Assembly: GCF_002214185.1 (NCBI RefSeq)
Contig: NZ_CP022161.1
Coordinates: 7,323,486-7,387,485, forward strand
Length of the DNA stretch: 64,000 nucleotides
DNA from: Streptomyces capitiformicae
GTDB lineage: Bacteria; Actinomycetota; Actinomycetes; Streptomycetales; Streptomycetaceae
Reading direction: 5' to 3'
Part shown: piece after piece, positions 16,581-25,552 of the stretch
Layout of the letters: each line of letters starts with the position of its first letter
Position numbering within the stretch: the first letter of the stretch is position 1
Position numbers and translations under genes: made by a program
The notes under the pieces: generated by a model
What the model was told of the DNA's origin: nothing
What the model saw: the letters and a program-made list of their open reading frames with translations, nothing else
Databases searched by the model: none

Positions 16581-18979
16581 CGCCCCGGCTCCACGCAATA
16601 CAGCGCCTCTCGCACGGCAGCCACGTCAGGAACGCCCTCCCATCCGCGTACCCCGATGGTGACCCGCTCCCCGGGCAACAACGTGACCAGCCCGGTGTCG
16701 GCCCGAGCCGCCGACGCCAGCCGGTCCGCCTGCAACAGCAGATCCCGTACGACGGTCCGGGCGGTCACGATCACCGTCCCCGGACCGACCTCGACGTCGA
16801 ACTCCGGCCGTACATAAGGCACGTCACGATCCGGCGCCGGAAAGTGCAGCGCCCGCACCCCGTCCGCGTCGGCGACCAGGAACTCCTTCGCCCCGACGGG
16901 CTCCAGCTCACGCGGCACCCGCACCTCGGCGACCGTACGGGCACCGGCGGTGACCCTCACGTCCGAGGCCGAGGCGATCACGTCCCCCTCCACGGACATC
17001 CGCCGCAGCCGCACCTCCGCCGCCCACGCGTCCCGTGCCTGATTGACGACCGCCAACGCCAATACCCCGCCCCGCACCTGAAGCGTCAGCAACCGGTCCG
17101 CGTACACCCGCCGCAGCTCATGCCAGAGCGGCTTCTCCCGCCCGTCCCCGTCGATCGCCGCCCATGACGTCACCGGCCAGCAGTCGTTGAGCTGCCACAC
17201 GACCGTGCCCGCGCACACGGGCCACAGCGACCGCCAGTACTCGATCCCTGTGGCGACGGCCCGCGCCTGGTTGACCTGCATCAGATAGTGCCAGCGGTCG
17301 AAGTCGCCCTCGGGCACGGCGAAATGCCGCGCGAGCCCCCGCTGCAGCTTCCCGTTCCCGTCATCGGCCTTCTGGTGGTGCAGCATCCCGGGCGAGTCGG
17401 CCGACAACTCGCCTTCGCCCAGCGCCCGCCGCAGCGTCGCGTACGCCGGCGGTGCCTGCCATCCGAACTCGGCGACGAACCGCGGCACGTTCGCCCGGTA
17501 CTCGGCGTAGTCCTCCCGGTTCCACACCTCCCAGGAGTGGTGGGTGCCGTGCGCCGGATCGTTGGGGTGCCGCTCCCACGACCCCGACCACGGGCTGCCC
17601 GCCGTGTACGGCCGCGTCGGGTCCAACTCGGCGACGACACGCGGCAGTACGCCCAGGTAGTACCCCTCGCCCCACGATTCCCCGGCGAGCCGCTCCTCCC
17701 ACTCCCAGTCCCGGAACCCCCACAGGTTCTCGTTGTTGCCGTTCCACAGCACCAGCGAGGGATGCGGCATCAGCCGTACGACGTTCTCCCGCGCCTCGGC
17801 CTCCACCTCGCCCCGCAGCGGCTGCTCCTCCGGATAGGCCGCGCACGCGAACGGGAAGTCCTGCCAGACCAGCAGCCCCAGCTCGTCACAGGCGTCGTAG
17901 AAGTCCTCGCTCTCGTAGATCCCGCCACCCCAGACGCGCACCAGATCCACTCCGGCGTCGGCCGCCTGCCGCAGCCGCTCACGGTACCGCTCACGCGTGA
18001 TCCGGGACGGGAAGACGTCGTCCGGGATCCAGTTCACCCCGCGTGCGAACAGCCGCTCGCCGTTGACGACGAAGGTGAACCCGGTGCCGTGCTCATCGGT
18101 ACGCCGGTCCAGCTCCACGGTCCGGAACCCGATCCGCCGCCGCCACACATCCAGCGACTCGCCCCGGCATTCGTCGTACAGGGTCAACTCGACCTCGTAC
18201 AATGGCTGTTCGCCGTATCCGCGCGGCCACCACAGCTCCACGTCGGGCACGTCGAGCCGCACGACCCCGCTCGCGCCCTCGACCTCGGCGACCGCCCGGA
18301 CGCCGTCGCCGCCCACCCGGGCCTCCAGCCGCAGCCCCGCCTCGACGGCCGCCCGCTCCACGTCGACGAGCAGCTCCACCCGCCCCGTCGTACCGTCGAC
18401 CGTCACCACCGGCCGTACGCGGGCGATACGCGCGGTCGACCAGCGCTCCAGCCGAACGGGCCGCCAGATACCGGCGGTCACGAGCGTCGGCCCCCAGTCC
18501 CAGCCGAAGGAGCAGGCCATCTTGCGGATGAACTGGAAGGGCTCGGGATAGGCGCCCGGCCGGTCCCCGAGCCGCTCACGCACCGCCTCGGCCTCGGCGT
18601 ACGCGGAGGCGAAGCGCACCGAGAGCCGGCCGCTCATCCCGGTGATGTCGAAGCGGTACGAGCGGTGCATGTTCCGTACGGAGCCCAGGAGCCGGCCGTC
18701 GAGCCGGATCTCGGCGGCGGTGTCGAGCCCGTCGAAGACCAGGTCGGTCTGGTCGTGGCCGACCGTCCCGGAGCCGGACAGCCCGATCTCGTACGTCCAC
18801 TCCCGGCGCCCCACCCACGCCACCTCGGTCTCGTTCCGCCCGAGGAAGGGGTCCGGGATCAGCCCCGCCGCCAGCAGATCGGTGTGGACGCACCCGGGCA
18901 CCGAGGCGGACAGCGCACGTCCGGAGCCATCGGGGTGTCGCAGGATCCAGCCGTCGGTGAGCGGTGTGGCCTCCAGCAT
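16577..18979 (-). CDS. Glycoside hydrolase family 2 beta-mannosidase
   Basis: An 800-aa GH2 enzyme, cytoplasmic because no signal peptide is seen. The sugar-binding and immunoglobulin-like domains come first (WTYEIGLSGSG..., CSFGWDWGPTLVTAGIWRPV), then the TIM barrel with VRVWGGGIYESEDFYDACDE, the acid/base in WNGNNEN (about residue 416) and the nucleophile in FVAEFGWQ (about 501). The Trp-rich SFGWDWGP segment is typical of beta-mannosidase rather than beta-galactosidase. The open frame extends to 19282, but ATG 18979 with AGGAG 5 nt upstream is the likely start. It would cleave mannosyl residues from oligosaccharides imported by the divergent ABC system. Confidence 0.88.
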   Translation of the reverse strand: MLEATPLTDGWILRHPDGSGRALSASVPGCVHTDLLAAGLIPDPFLGRNETEVAWVGRREWTYEIGLSGSGTVGHDQTDLVFDGLDTAAEIRLDGRLLGSVRNMHRSYRFDITGMSGRLSVRFASAYAEAEAVRERLGDRPGAYPEPFQFIRKMACSFGWDWGPTLVTAGIWRPVRLERWSTARIARVRPVVTVDGTTGRVELLVDVERAAVEAGLRLEARVGGDGVRAVAEVEGASGVVRLDVPDVELWWPRGYGEQPLYEVELTLYDECRGESLDVWRRRIGFRTVELDRRTDEHGTGFTFVVNGERLFARGVNWIPDDVFPSRITRERYRERLRQAADAGVDLVRVWGGGIYESEDFYDACDELGLLVWQDFPFACAAYPEEQPLRGEVEAEARENVVRLMPHPSLVLWNGNNENLWGFRDWEWEERLAGESWGEGYYLGVLPRVVAELDPTRPYTAGSPWSGSWERHPNDPAHGTHHSWEVWNREDYAEYRANVPRFVAEFGWQAPPAYATLRRALGEGELSADSPGMLHHQKADDGNGKLQRGLARHFAVPEGDFDRWHYLMQVNQARAVATGIEYWRSLWPVCAGTVVWQLNDCWPVTSWAAIDGDGREKPLWHELRRVYADRLLTLQVRGGVLALAVVNQARDAWAAEVRLRRMSVEGDVIASASDVRVTAGARTVAEVRVPRELEPVGAKEFLVADADGVRALHFPAPDRDVPYVRPEFDVEVGPGTVIVTARTVVRDLLLQADRLASAARADTGLVTLLPGERVTIGVRGWEGVPDVAAVREALYCVEPGR

Positions 18980-18991
18980 GCGCACTCCTAA

Positions 18992-19064
18992 ACCGGTCCA
19001 GTCCTTGAGTCGGCAGTATTGCGAAATCTTTCGACAGCCTTGGCGAAATAGCGACTTTACCGGT
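18992..19064. promoter_or_regulatory. Divergent mannosidase/ABC promoter region with operator candidates
   Basis: The 158-bp divergent gap contains the palindrome CGAAA-TC-TTTCG (19022-19033) and two ACCGGT cores (18992-18997 and 19059-19064). All have the central symmetry expected of LacI-type operators, and the LacI gene is in the same cluster. Confidence 0.5.
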
Positions 19065-19137
19065 TCAGTGGCGGCTGCCAGAGTGCCGAACCAGCCAACC
19101 CACTCGTGCTCGTCCGTCCCGAACGGAGCTGGTGCAC

Positions 19138-20478
19138 ATGAACCACCGAAGGAACCGAAGGAACCGAAGGACACTCGCACGCACCGGAACACTCCTCGCC
19201 GCCGTACTCCTCGCCGCGGGCTGCACAGGCAGCGGAGGAAGTTCGAAGGGCGCCGACGCCAAGGCGGCCGACGACCCGTCACAGGTGTCCGGAACCATCA
19301 CGGTCCTCACCCACCGGACGGACCTGGTGCAGGACGGCACGATGAAGAAGTACGCGGATGCGTTCAGCAAGACCTATCCGAAGGTGAAGGTGAAGTTCGA
19401 CGCGATCACGGACTACGAGGAAGAAGTCAAGATCCGTATGAACACGGAGAACTACGGCGACGTCCTCATGATCCCGAACGTCATCAATAAGAACGACTAT
19501 CCCAGGTTCTTCGCCTCGCTGGGCACCCAGGAGGAGCTCAGCAAGAAGTACCGCTTCACCGGCTTCACCACGGTCGACGGCAAGGTCTACGGCCAGAGCC
19601 CGATGGGCGCGACCCCCGGCTTCCTCTACAACAAGCGGATCTGGGCCGAGGCCGGCGTCACCGAGTGGCCCACCACCCCGGAGGAGTTCCTCACCGCGCT
19701 GAAGGCCATCAAGTCCAAGACCGACGCCGTCCCGTACTACACCAACTTCGCGGCCCAGTGGCCGCTGACCCAGTGGACGTACGTCAACGGCTCGGTCAGC
19801 TGCGACACCGGGGCCACCGCCGCGCTGGCCGAGGGCAATCCGTGGGCCGAGGACGGCGAACTGCGCGTCGGTGACCGGCTGTTGTACGACATCGTGAACC
19901 AGGGCCTGATCGAGAAGGACCCGACGACCACCAACTGGGAGGGTTCCAAGCCCCAGTTGGCGAAGGGCGAGATCGCCACGGCCTGGCTCGGCAGCTGGGC
20001 GGTCATCCAGTTCCGGCAGGCGGCGGAGAAGGCCGGCGCCGACCCCGACGACATCGGGTTCATGCCGTTCCCCGCCCGCGTCGACGGCAAGGCCTGCGCG
20101 ACCGCCACCCCCGACTACAACCAGGCCGTCAGCATCCACTCCGAGCACAAGGAGGCGGCCCGCGCCTGGATCGACTGGTTCACCGAGAAGTCGGGCTACG
20201 CCGAGGACAACCTCTCGATCGCGACCCTCAGTGATGCCCCACTGCCCGAGGCCCTCAAGCCGTACGAGGAGCAGGGCGTCGAGCTCATCGAACTCGACGA
20301 CACCAAGGGCGGAGCGGTCAAGGACATCGACAGAGCCTCGGAGGTCGGCATCTACGCGCCCGAGTACCGCCAGGACCTCGTCGACCTCGCCCGCGGCGCC
20401 AAGGACGGCGACGTGGACGACTTCCTCGACGACCTCGGCAAGCGCTGGACAGAGGCCCAGAAGACCGTGGGGTCCTGA
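19138..20478 (+). CDS. Sugar ABC transporter substrate-binding lipoprotein (mannoside cluster)
   Basis: A 446-aa family-1 extracellular solute-binding protein. The Arg/Asn-rich n-region (NHRRNRRNRRT) precedes a hydrophobic core and lipobox LLAAGC with Cys at residue 29. The body shows the usual SBP1 pattern (ITVLTHRTDLVQDG...YADAFSKTYPKVKVKFD). ATG 19138 is preferred over GTG 19132 because GGAG at 19125-19128 is 9 nt upstream. It is first in an operon with two permeases and is divergent from the mannosidase, so mannobiose or another beta-mannooligosaccharide is the likely ligand. Confidence 0.85.
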   Translation: MNHRRNRRNRRTLARTGTLLAAVLLAAGCTGSGGSSKGADAKAADDPSQVSGTITVLTHRTDLVQDGTMKKYADAFSKTYPKVKVKFDAITDYEEEVKIRMNTENYGDVLMIPNVINKNDYPRFFASLGTQEELSKKYRFTGFTTVDGKVYGQSPMGATPGFLYNKRIWAEAGVTEWPTTPEEFLTALKAIKSKTDAVPYYTNFAAQWPLTQWTYVNGSVSCDTGATAALAEGNPWAEDGELRVGDRLLYDIVNQGLIEKDPTTTNWEGSKPQLAKGEIATAWLGSWAVIQFRQAAEKAGADPDDIGFMPFPARVDGKACATATPDYNQAVSIHSEHKEAARAWIDWFTEKSGYAEDNLSIATLSDAPLPEALKPYEEQGVELIELDDTKGGAVKDIDRASEVGIYAPEYRQDLVDLARGAKDGDVDDFLDDLGKRWTEAQKTVGS

Positions 20479-21422
20479 TGCCCCAGACGACTGAGAAGGT
20501 GGCGCGGCCTCCGGTGGTCGCGCCACCGTCTCCCCGGACGCGCGCCCCTCGCCGGGTGCGCCTCTGGGGGAAAGCCACCCCCTGGCTCTTCCTGGCCGCC
20601 CCGCTCGCTCTCCTGATCGTCTTCACGTACGCGCCGGTCGCCAACATGCTGGCGTACAGCTTCACCGACTGGGACGGCGTCAGCCCCGAGCTGGACTACA
20701 CGGGCGCCGACAACTACGTCGAGATCTTCACCCGTCCCGAACTGTTCCGGGTCTTCTTCGTCAGCGCCTACTACCTGGCCGCTTCCGCCGTCCAGATCGC
20801 CGCCGCCCTCTACTTCGCGACGATCCTCAGCTTCAACATCCGTTTCCGGAACTTCTTCAAGGGCGTCCTGTTCTTCCCGTACCTGATCAACGGCGTCGCG
20901 ATCGGCTTCGCCTTCCTCTACTTCTTCCAGGACGGCGGCACCCTCGACTCGGTCCTCGCCCTCTTCGGATACGAGTCCGACCACGCCTGGCTCTCCACCT
21001 CCACCTCGGCGAACATCTCCCTGGCCGGCGTCTCCGTCTGGCGCTACATGGGCCTGAACTTCGTCCTGTTCCTGGGCGCGATCCAGTCGATCCCGGGGGA
21101 GTTGTACGAGGCCGCGGAGCTCGACGGCGCGAACCGCTGGCACCAGTTCCGCCACATCATCGCCCCCGGCATCAGGCCGGTCCTGAGCCTGAGCGTGATC
21201 CTCTCGATCTCCGGCTCCCTCTCGGTCTTCGAGATCCCGTACATCATGACCGGCGGCGCCACCGGCACCGAGACCTTCGTGATCCAGACCGTCGACCTGG
21301 CCTTCCGCTTCAACAAGACGGGCCTCGCCTCGGCCGCCGCGGTCGTCCTCCTGCTGATCATCCTCGCGGTGACCTGGGTGCAGCGCCGCCTCGTACCGGA
21401 CGACAAGGTGGACCTCACATGA
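20478..21422 (+). CDS. Sugar ABC transporter permease (MalF type)
   Basis: A 314-aa inner-membrane permease with a short hydrophilic N-terminus, six hydrophobic segments and the ATPase-contact EAA loop YEAAELDGANRWHQFRHIIAPGI. The start overlaps the binding-protein stop by one base (TGATG). It pairs with the next permease to form the importer channel. Confidence 0.88.
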   Translation: MPQTTEKVARPPVVAPPSPRTRAPRRVRLWGKATPWLFLAAPLALLIVFTYAPVANMLAYSFTDWDGVSPELDYTGADNYVEIFTRPELFRVFFVSAYYLAASAVQIAAALYFATILSFNIRFRNFFKGVLFFPYLINGVAIGFAFLYFFQDGGTLDSVLALFGYESDHAWLSTSTSANISLAGVSVWRYMGLNFVLFLGAIQSIPGELYEAAELDGANRWHQFRHIIAPGIRPVLSLSVILSISGSLSVFEIPYIMTGGATGTETFVIQTVDLAFRFNKTGLASAAAVVLLLIILAVTWVQRRLVPDDKVDLT

Positions 21423-22273
21423 CGCTCGCGCTCTCCACACCGGTCGTACGCCGCCAAGTCGCCCGGACGCTCACGTATCTGTCCCTGGTGCTGGCGTCCG
21501 CGGTCGTCCTGCTGCCCCTCCTGGCGGTCCTGCTGACCTCGCTCAAGACCGAACGGCAGATGGCGGACGACAGCGGCGCACTCACGCTGCCGGACAATCT
21601 CCTGAACTTCGAGAACTACGTGACGGCGTTCCAGGACGGCGAGATGCTCGCCGCCTTCGGCAACACGGCCTTCATCCTCTTCTTCGCCATCACCGGAACG
21701 GTCCTCATCGGCTCGATGGCCGCCTACGCCATCGACCGCTTCACGTTCCGCTTCCGCAAGCTGGTCGTGGCACTCTTCCTGATCGCCACCCTCGTCCCGG
21801 GTGTCACCACCCAGGTGGCGACCTTCCAGATCGTCGACAGCTTCGGCATGTTCGACACGCTGTGGGCCCCGATTGCCCTCTACATGGGCACCGACATCGT
21901 CTCGATCTACATCTTCCTGCAGTTCGTACGGTCGATCCCGATCTCCCTCGACGAGTCCGCCCGCCTCGACGGAGCCAACGCCTTCACGATCTACCGAAAG
22001 ATCGTCCTACCGCTCCTGAAACCCGCGGTCGCCACGGTCGTCATCGTGAAGGGGATCACCGTCTACAACGACTTCTACATCCCCTTCCTCTACATGCCCT
22101 CCGACGACCGCGGCGTGATCTCCACATCCCTCTTCCGCTTCAAGGGCCCCTTCGGCGCCCACTGGGAAACGATCTCGGCAGGAGCCGTCCTGGTGATCCT
22201 GCCGACCCTGATCGTGTTCCTGGCCCTGCAGAGGTTCATCTACAACGGCTTCACGAGGGGAGCGACGAAGTAG
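21419..22273 (+). CDS. Sugar ABC transporter permease (MalG type)
   Basis: A 284-aa CUT1-family permease with six hydrophobic segments and the EAA loop DESARLDGANAFTIYRKIV. It overlaps the previous gene by 4 nt (ATGA). No ATPase gene follows; Streptomyces CUT1 importers commonly share the MsiK ATPase encoded elsewhere, so that is the expected partner. The operon ends 16 bp from the convergent rnd gene with no clear hairpin. Confidence 0.88.
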   Translation: MTLALSTPVVRRQVARTLTYLSLVLASAVVLLPLLAVLLTSLKTERQMADDSGALTLPDNLLNFENYVTAFQDGEMLAAFGNTAFILFFAITGTVLIGSMAAYAIDRFTFRFRKLVVALFLIATLVPGVTTQVATFQIVDSFGMFDTLWAPIALYMGTDIVSIYIFLQFVRSIPISLDESARLDGANAFTIYRKIVLPLLKPAVATVVIVKGITVYNDFYIPFLYMPSDDRGVISTSLFRFKGPFGAHWETISAGAVLVILPTLIVFLALQRFIYNGFTRGATK

Positions 22274-22289
22274 CGCTCATCCCTGGCGG

Positions 22290-23585
22290 TCAGGCATTCT
22301 TCGCCACCACCGTCAGCGCCCCCACCAGCACCGGCGTGACCAGCTCCACCTGCCAGGCCCGCGCCCCGTACCCGACCAGCGCCTTGGACACCGCCTCGGC
22401 GTCGATCGTGCCCGGCGGCTCCCAGCAGACCCGCCGCACGGTGTCCGGAGTGATCAGGTTCTCCTGAGGCATGTTGAGCTGCTCGGCCAGTGCACTCACC
22501 CCGGCCCGAGCCGCCGACAGTCGGGCCGCGGCGGCCGGATCCTTGTCGGCCCAGGCCTTCGGCGGCGGAGGGCCCGCCACGGGCTGCCCATGCGCCGGCA
22601 ACGCGGAGTCGGACAACGCCTTCGCCCGGTCCACCGCGGCCTGCCACTGCTCCAGCTGCCGCCGCCCCATCCGATGCCCGAACCCGTTCAACGCGGCCAG
22701 CGCGTGCACGTTGCCCGGCAGCGCCAGCGCCGCCTCCACGATCGCCGCGTCGCTGAGCACCTTGCCCGGCGACACGTCCCGCCGCTGCGCGATCCGGTCC
22801 CGCGCCTCCCACAGCTCCCGTACGACGGCCATCTGCCGCCGACGCCGTACCTTGTGCATGCCGGACGTACGACGCCAGGGATCCTTGCGCGGCTCGGCGG
22901 GCGGCGCGGCCGCGATCGCGTCGAACTCCTGCCGGGCCCATTCGAGCTTGCCCTGCCGGTCCAGCTCCTTCTCCAAGGCGTCGCGCAGATCGACGAGGAG
23001 CTCCACATCGAGGGCGGCGTAGCGCAGCCACGGCTCGGGCAGGGGGCGGGTCGACCAGTCGACGGCGGAGTGGCCCTTCTCCAGGACGTAGCCGAGGACG
23101 CTCTCGACCATCGCGCCGAGGCCGACGCGGGGGAAACCGGCGAGCCGTCCGGCCAGCTCGGTGTCGAAGAGCCGGGTCGGGACCATGTCTATCTCGCGCA
23201 GACAGGGCAGGTCCTGGGTGGCGGCGTGGAGCACCCACTCCGCCCCGGACAGCGCCTCACCGAGACCGGAGAGGTCGGGGCAGGCGACGGGGTCGATGAG
23301 CGCGGTGCCCGCGCCCTCGCGGCGCAGCTGCACGAGATAGGCGCGCTGGCCGTAGCGGTATCCGGACGCGCGTTCGGCGTCCACGGCGACGGGGCCGGAG
23401 CCGGCGGCGAAGGCGGCGATCACCTCGGCGAGCGAGGACTCATCGGCGATCACGGGCGGAATGCCGTCTCGGGGCTCCAGCAAAGGGATCGGCGCCCCCG
23501 CTTCAGAAGATCCGCCATCGTCCGGAGGGGCGCCTCCGGTGGTTCGCAGGGTGCTGTCTGCTGCGGTCTCTTGGGCGTCGGTCAC
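22290..23585 (-). CDS. rnd: Ribonuclease D (DEDDy exonuclease with HRDC domain)
   Basis: A 431-aa 3'-5' exoribonuclease. Exo I is VAVDAERASGYRYGQRAYLVQL with the D and E metal ligands, Exo II has HAATQDLPCL, and Exo III has the YAALDVELL pattern. The following region (VVRELWEARDRIAQRRDVSPGKVLSDAAIVEAAL) is the HRDC domain. It trims stable RNA precursors. Start GTG 23585. The gene is downstream of whiI on the same strand, separated by an inverted repeat. Confidence 0.88.
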   Translation of the reverse strand: MTDAQETAADSTLRTTGGAPPDDGGSSEAGAPIPLLEPRDGIPPVIADESSLAEVIAAFAAGSGPVAVDAERASGYRYGQRAYLVQLRREGAGTALIDPVACPDLSGLGEALSGAEWVLHAATQDLPCLREIDMVPTRLFDTELAGRLAGFPRVGLGAMVESVLGYVLEKGHSAVDWSTRPLPEPWLRYAALDVELLVDLRDALEKELDRQGKLEWARQEFDAIAAAPPAEPRKDPWRRTSGMHKVRRRRQMAVVRELWEARDRIAQRRDVSPGKVLSDAAIVEAALALPGNVHALAALNGFGHRMGRRQLEQWQAAVDRAKALSDSALPAHGQPVAGPPPPKAWADKDPAAAARLSAARAGVSALAEQLNMPQENLITPDTVRRVCWEPPGTIDAEAVSKALVGYGARAWQVELVTPVLVGALTVVAKNA

Positions 23586-23612
23586 CTGTCAAGGGTATCC
23601 GTGTATGGACAT

Positions 23613-23644
23613 GGCCCGCCGACGGAACGTTCCGTCGACGGGCC
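23613..23644 (-). terminator. 16-bp inverted repeat between whiI and rnd
   Basis: Positions 23613-23628 and 23629-23644 are complementary except for one mismatch, centred on GAACGTTC. The place, 74 bp after the whiI stop and 28 bp before rnd, fits a terminator of whiI. Confidence 0.6.
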
Positions 23645-23717
23645 TGCAGGGGTCGTAAACCAGTCATGTATCACACGTGTCAGTGAATATTCCCGGCGTA
23701 CCGTAAGGAGCCGGACA

Positions 23718-24377
23718 TCAATGGATGATTCCGGTGCGCAGGGCCACCGCCACCATTCCGGCCCGGTCGCCGGTGCCGAGCTTGCGGGCGATGCGGGCGA
23801 GGTGGCTCTTGACGGTGAGCGCGGACAGGCCCATCGAGACGCCGATCGCCTTGTTCGACTGCCCTTCCGCGACCAGGCGCAGCACCTCGACCTCGCGGCC
23901 CGACAGCTCCCGGTAGCCGCCCGGGTGGCTCGGGGCACCCGGGGGGCGGCGGTGCATACGGGCGGCGGAGCCGATGGGGGCGGCGCCGGGGCGGGTGGGC
24001 AGTCCGATGTTGGTGCGGGTGCCGGTCACGACGTACCCCTTCACACCGCCCGCGAGGGCGTTGCGTACGGCACCGATGTCGTCGGCGGCGGAGAGGGCGA
24101 GGCCGTTGGGCCACCCCGCCGCGCGGGTCTCCGAGAGAAGGGTCAGGCCGGAGCCGTCCGGCAGGTGGACGTCCGCGACGCAGATGTCGCGGGGGTTGCC
24201 GACGCGGGGACGCGCCTCCGCGATGGACGAGGCCTCGATGACGTCGCGTACACCGAGAGCCCACAGGTGACGGGTGACGGTCGACCGAACGCGCGGATCG
24301 GCCACCACCACCATCGCGGTCGGCTTGTTCGGACGGTAGGCGACCAGGCTTGCGGGCTGCTCGAGGAGAACGGACAC
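23718..24377 (-). CDS. whiI: Atypical response regulator WhiI (sporulation)
   Basis: A 219-aa NarL/FixJ-type protein with a receiver domain (about 20-120) and LuxR helix-turn-helix (about 155-212, ELSGREVEVLRLVAEGQSNK). The phosphorylation pocket is degenerate: only one acidic residue in the first cluster (ADP, D27 where DD is normal), D69 kept, S96 present, and the conserved lysine replaced (GYVVT, T118). This matches WhiI, which acts without normal phosphorylation and forms a heterodimer with BldM at late sporulation promoters. The gene lies between rnd and DUF3000-hemE as in S. coelicolor. Start GTG 24377 has AGGAGG just upstream. No histidine kinase gene is adjacent. Confidence 0.88.
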   Translation of the reverse strand: MSVLLEQPASLVAYRPNKPTAMVVVADPRVRSTVTRHLWALGVRDVIEASSIAEARPRVGNPRDICVADVHLPDGSGLTLLSETRAAGWPNGLALSAADDIGAVRNALAGGVKGYVVTGTRTNIGLPTRPGAAPIGSAARMHRRPPGAPSHPGGYRELSGREVEVLRLVAEGQSNKAIGVSMGLSALTVKSHLARIARKLGTGDRAGMVAVALRTGIIH

Positions 24378-24426
24378 CAGGCCTCCTGGGTGCGGGACAT
24401 GGGGGGCGGTTTCAAGGTCACAGAGA

Positions 24427-24454
24427 TCTTCGGCATCAAACCCATGCTCCTTTA
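24427..24454 (-). promoter_or_regulatory. Sigma-WhiG-type promoter of whiI
   Basis: On the minus strand TAAA (24451-24454) is followed after exactly 16 nt by GCCGAAGA (24427-24434). This matches the sigma-28-like WhiG consensus TAAA-N16-GCCGATAA at 10 of 12 positions. It lies 50 bp upstream of the whiI start; whiI is a known WhiG target in S. coelicolor. Confidence 0.75.
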
Positions 24455-24504
24455 GAGAATGATCACGATTTAGTGAGTAACAATACGGGCAATTCGGACA
24501 CGCC

Positions 24505-24525
24505 TTCGATCATTCGAAGATCGAA
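24505..24525. promoter_or_regulatory. Nested palindrome upstream of whiI
   Basis: TTCGATC-N7-GATCGAA, whose spacer contains TTCGAA. It is about 50 bp upstream of the WhiG -35 in an AT-rich stretch, where a regulator of whiI could bind. The rest of the 307-bp gap 24378-24684 holds the promoter and the DUF3000 terminator; no gene is seen. Confidence 0.4.
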
Positions 24526-24629
24526 CGGTGTCGCTTCGCGTCGATACGCGGCCGAAAGTGGCCGTATCGACAAAGAGATGGTTTCGTTCGGCGTGGCGGC
24601 TCACCCGGCGTGGCGGCACACACGAAGAA

Positions 24630-24654
24630 GGGCCGTGCTCATGGAGCACGGTCC
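24630..24654 (-). terminator. Terminator of the DUF3000 gene
   Basis: An 11-bp stem with one G-T wobble (24630-24640 / 24644-24654) and an ATG loop, 30 bp beyond the DUF3000 stop. Confidence 0.7.
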
Positions 24655-24684
24655 GAAGGTGAGGCGGAATCCCGGAGGGGGATC

Positions 24685-25356
24685 TCAGCGCGGCTGCGGG
24701 CCCCGCCGCTGCGGCAGCGTCACCACCGCGGCGTCCCCCGGGTCGGCAGCCGGCGGCAGCCCCGCGATCTGGGCGAGCAGGTCGCACCAGGACGCGAGAT
24801 GCGCGGCGGTGTCGGGAACGCCGCCCAGGACCTCCCGGGGCGTCCAGGACGCCCGGATCTCGATCTGGGAGGCGGCCGGGCGCGTGGACAGACCGCCGAA
24901 ATAGTGCGAGCTCGCTCGCGTCACCGTGCCGCTCGGTTCGCCGTACGACAGGCCGCGGGACTCCAGCGCGCCGGTCAGCCAGGACCAGCAGACCTCGGGG
25001 AGCAGCGGATCCGCGGCCATCTCGGGCTCCAACTCGGCCCGGATCAGGGTCACCAGCCGGAACGAGCCCTGCCAGGCGTCGTGGCCCGCAGGGTCGTACA
25101 GCAGGACGAGACGGCCGTCGGCCAGATCCTCGTCGCCCTCGACGACCGCGGCCTCCAGCGCGTACGAGTACGGGGCGAGCCGCTGGGGCGGCCTGGTCGG
25201 GTCGATCTCGATCTCCGGCCGCAGCCGTGTGGCCCTCAGCGCGTCGACGGCGGAGCGGAACGGCAACGGCGCCGTCTCCACCGCATCGCGCTCCCCCTCC
25301 TTCGCGTCGTCCATCCCGCCAGCGCCGTCCGACAGTCGTCCCTGAGCCGCAGCCAT
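24685..25356 (-). CDS. DUF3000 family protein
   Basis: A 223-aa soluble protein with the features of the actinobacterial DUF3000 family: FRSAVDALRATRLRPEIEID near residue 35, SYALEAAVV, and the C-terminal RASSHYFGGLSTRPAASQIE. Function is unknown. It is conserved next to hemE in streptomycetes and divergent from it, with 196 bp between starts. No membrane segment or signal peptide. The ATG at 25356 lacks a clear Shine-Dalgarno; ATG 25314 is an alternative. Confidence 0.75.
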   Translation of the reverse strand: MAAAQGRLSDGAGGMDDAKEGERDAVETAPLPFRSAVDALRATRLRPEIEIDPTRPPQRLAPYSYALEAAVVEGDEDLADGRLVLLYDPAGHDAWQGSFRLVTLIRAELEPEMAADPLLPEVCWSWLTGALESRGLSYGEPSGTVTRASSHYFGGLSTRPAASQIEIRASWTPREVLGGVPDTAAHLASWCDLLAQIAGLPPAADPGDAAVVTLPQRRGPQPR

Positions 25357-25552
25357 GCCGGAACATTAAGGGGAACGGGGCCTCGGCGCAGGGCAAGACA
25401 CCCGTGCGCTGGGTCACTGTCGGATCGCGCTCAGCGAACGGGGGCCGGGCCGCCCACCGGGAGCGGTGGCTGAAAGCATAGGGTCCCCGGTCGTCTCCGC
25501 TTGTCCACAGCCCCGGACCTCGCTGTCAAGCGGGCGTGCGAGACTTTGCCTC

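Noticed and set aside
19138..19175. CCGAAGGAA direct repeats at the start of the binding-protein gene as operator sites.
   Set aside because: They encode the Arg/Asn-rich n-region of the signal peptide and are explained by coding repetition.
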